Of a stretch of DNA of 42,196 nt, positions 40,949-42,196 are shown in pieces. Under the pieces are notes generated by a model. It was given only the letters and a program-made list of their open reading frames with translations, had not been told where the DNA came from and searched no databases. Where the stretch lies: positions 1 to 42,196 of the forward strand of contig NZ_JABCQG010000019.1 of NCBI RefSeq assembly GCF_015244565.1, written 5' to 3'. The position numbers and the translations under genes were made by a program. The stretch is from Gluconobacter vitians. GTDB taxonomy: Bacteria; Pseudomonadota; Alphaproteobacteria; Acetobacterales; Acetobacteraceae. Positions within the stretch are counted from its first letter, which is position 1. Each line of letters starts with the position of its first letter.

Positions 40949-41917
40949 ATGAGGGAAATCGTAGCCGTCGATATCGGTGGAACGCACGCACGGTTTGCAA
41001 TTGCGACCATTGAGGACGGCAAGGTCGCCACACTGGGTGAAGCCACGACGCTGAAATGTGCGGATCATGGCAGCCTCGCTCTGGCATGGGAAACATTCGG
41101 CCGCTCCCTGAACCGGACGCTTCCGCGCGAAGCCGGAATTGCGGTGGCGTGTCCGGTAAGTGGCGAAATCCTCAAGCTCACCAACAACCCATGGATCATC
41201 CAGCCCAGCCAGCTGGGGGCACGTCTGCATCTCGACAATTTCGTGCTCGTCAATGATTTCGGCGCTGTGGCACATGCCGTGGCACAGGTCGATTCGTCGC
41301 ATATGAGGCATCTCTGCGGGCCTGATATCGATCTGCCGACCGAAGGCGCCATCACGATTGTTGGTCCCGGTACGGGGCTGGGAGCCGCGTGCCTGCTGCG
41401 TCGCAAAGACCGATATTTTGTCATGGAGACCGAAGGTGGCCACCTGGACTATCCGCCACTCGACGAACTTGAAGACAAAATCCTCAGCGCCCTGCGTCTG
41501 CGCTTCCGCCGCGTTTCCGCCGAGCGGATCGTTTCCGGTCCCGGCCTGACCAATCTTTACGAAGTCATTGCGGAGATGCAGGGCTGGCCCATCACCCTGC
41601 GTGACAACCGGACATTGTGGAAAAATGCTCTGGATGGCTCCGATACTGTTGCGGTTGCCGCGCTGGAACGCTTCTGCCTCAGCCTAGGCGCCATTTCAGG
41701 CGATCTGGCTCTGGCACATGGCGCCCGCGGCGTTGTTATTGGCGGAGGGCTGGGACTGCGGCTCGCCGATGGCCTCGGCCATTCCGGCTTCGCTGAGCGC
41801 TTTGTCGCAAAGGGCCGCTTTGAAGCAATGATGACCGAAATGCCGGTCAAGATCATCACGCATCCGCAGCCTGGCCTCTTTGGCGCGGCCGCCGCATACG
41901 CGGAAGCTCACCCGTAA
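40949..41917 (+). CDS. glk: Glucokinase
   Basis: Glk uses ATP to make glucose 6-phosphate in the cytoplasm. The 322 residues fit the Glk family (not ROK): VAVDIGGTHARFAIATIEDG at the N-terminus, LTNNPWIIQPSQLG, VLVNDFGAVAHAVA with the sugar-binding Asn-Asp, IVGPGTGLGAACLL, METEGGHLDYPP with the Glu-Gly-Gly-His block, and ERIVSGPGLTNLYE. GAGGTGCC precedes the ATG by a normal distance. In Gluconobacter most glucose is oxidised in the periplasm, so this would serve the part taken up. A hairpin lies after the stop. Confidence 0.94.
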   Translation: MREIVAVDIGGTHARFAIATIEDGKVATLGEATTLKCADHGSLALAWETFGRSLNRTLPREAGIAVACPVSGEILKLTNNPWIIQPSQLGARLHLDNFVLVNDFGAVAHAVAQVDSSHMRHLCGPDIDLPTEGAITIVGPGTGLGAACLLRRKDRYFVMETEGGHLDYPPLDELEDKILSALRLRFRRVSAERIVSGPGLTNLYEVIAEMQGWPITLRDNRTLWKNALDGSDTVAVAALERFCLSLGAISGDLALAHGARGVVIGGGLGLRLADGLGHSGFAERFVAKGRFEAMMTEMPVKIITHPQPGLFGAAAAYAEAHP

Positions 41918-41928
41918 AACGCAAACAA

Positions 41929-41965
41929 GCCCGGATTTCTGGAAAATATTTCTACAAATCCGGGC
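41929..41965 (+). terminator. Hairpin after glk, probable transcription end
   Basis: GCCCGGATTT (41929-41938) and AAATCCGGGC (41956-41965) form a perfect 10 bp stem around a 17-base loop. No T-run follows, so intrinsic termination is uncertain. Confidence 0.5.
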
Positions 41966-42087
41966 CAAAACGACATAACCGCCAGTACAAAAAATCTGGC
42001 CGAGTGAAACGTCAGAACTTTCCCCTACGAAACCGCCGTTTTTCGTGCGTTTCGTGAGACGATTTGCCTCATCCCCTTCACGCCCGA

Positions 42088-42196
42088 CCTAGGTGTTTAG
42101 TCCCGGGATTTGATGGTGTGATATTTTCACGCGAGTGGAAGGAAGCCTTATGGGACAGATACGTCATGGCAGCGCCACGACCACGCACGCCGTGCG
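42088..42196 (+). mobile_element. Left end of an IS481-type element at a CTAG-centred target
   Basis: The sequence CCTAGG (42088-42093) is followed by TGTTTAGTCCCGGGATTTGA, whose TGT start suits an IS481-family terminal repeat. IS481 elements insert at NCTAGN and duplicate those six bases, which matches CCTAGG here. The other end lies beyond the window. Confidence 0.6.
42150..42196 (+). CDS. IS481-family transposase, N-terminal start only (cut by window edge)
   Basis: An ATG at 42150, preceded by GGAAGGAAG, opens a frame of 15 codons to the window end (MGQIRHGSATTTHAV). This is the usual start of IS481-type transposases of the form MGQxxHGSATTTxAV, which continue into an HTH. The catalytic DDE domain is not visible. 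Confidence 0.7.
   Translation, partial: MGQIRHGSATTTHAV

Noticed and set aside
1-42196. Composite transposon carrying the whole window
   Set aside because: The edge elements belong to different IS families and the genes between are ordinary core genes, so joint movement is unlikely.
1-42196. CRISPR arrays, prophage or secretion gene clusters
   Set aside because: No regularly spaced repeats, phage structural genes or defence gene sets were found.

Overview
The window looks like chromosomal DNA of an alphaproteobacterium, most likely an acetic acid bacterium near Gluconobacter. Three things support this. A PhyR / EcfG / NepR general stress response module is present, and this module is confined to Alphaproteobacteria. 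A TrcR (DUF1013) regulator and a GatCAB amidotransferase are present. The remains of an IS5-family and an IS481-family element sit at the two edges. The genus is inferred from general resemblance; no search was run. Coding density is high, many neighbours overlap by 1-4 bases, and no gene-free stretch exceeds about 250 bases.

Layout. Positions 1-118 hold the tail of an IS5-type transposase and the probable element end. Two short-chain dehydrogenases (331-1116, 1362-2219) follow, with CAGACCGG repeats and palindromes around their starts. A small HTH-like protein with four cysteines converges on a nucleoside 2-deoxyribosyltransferase, and they share one terminator. Next are tRNA-Ser(GCU) and the gatC-gatA-gatB operon (minus strand), with ruvX divergent. 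A short secreted-protein region carries two small ORFs and an SLT transglycosylase. The minus-strand operon uvrD-prmA-GNAT-pepP (14131 down to 8681) is divergent from two tandem radC genes. Minus-strand genes then follow: ydcH-purE-purK, trcR, a small heat shock gene with an RpoH-type promoter and a ROSE-like leader, and rpmE. After these come mscL and a lipoprotein (plus), secD-secF (minus), a GnnA-like oxidoreductase (plus) and an ABC-F ATPase (minus).

From 25845 to 30269 lies the general stress response locus: phyR (minus), then two different EcfG-type sigma genes, nepR and a HisKA_2 sensor kinase (plus). In the known circuit the kinase phosphorylates PhyR, PhyR-P binds NepR, and EcfG is released. 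The last part holds cydD-cydC, an OmpA-like lipoprotein, recQ, a PCuAC-type protein with an altered copper site (minus), nrdR-nusB-thiL, a GNAT-like protein (minus), a third SDR and glucokinase. The right edge has the start of an IS481-type transposase inserted at a CTAG-centred site.

Most of the window is core housekeeping (translation, purine synthesis, DNA repair, protein export, cofactor kinases). The most unusual items are the tandem radC pair, in which each copy appears to keep the half the other has lost, the duplicated EcfG arrangement, and the heat-shock leader RNA.
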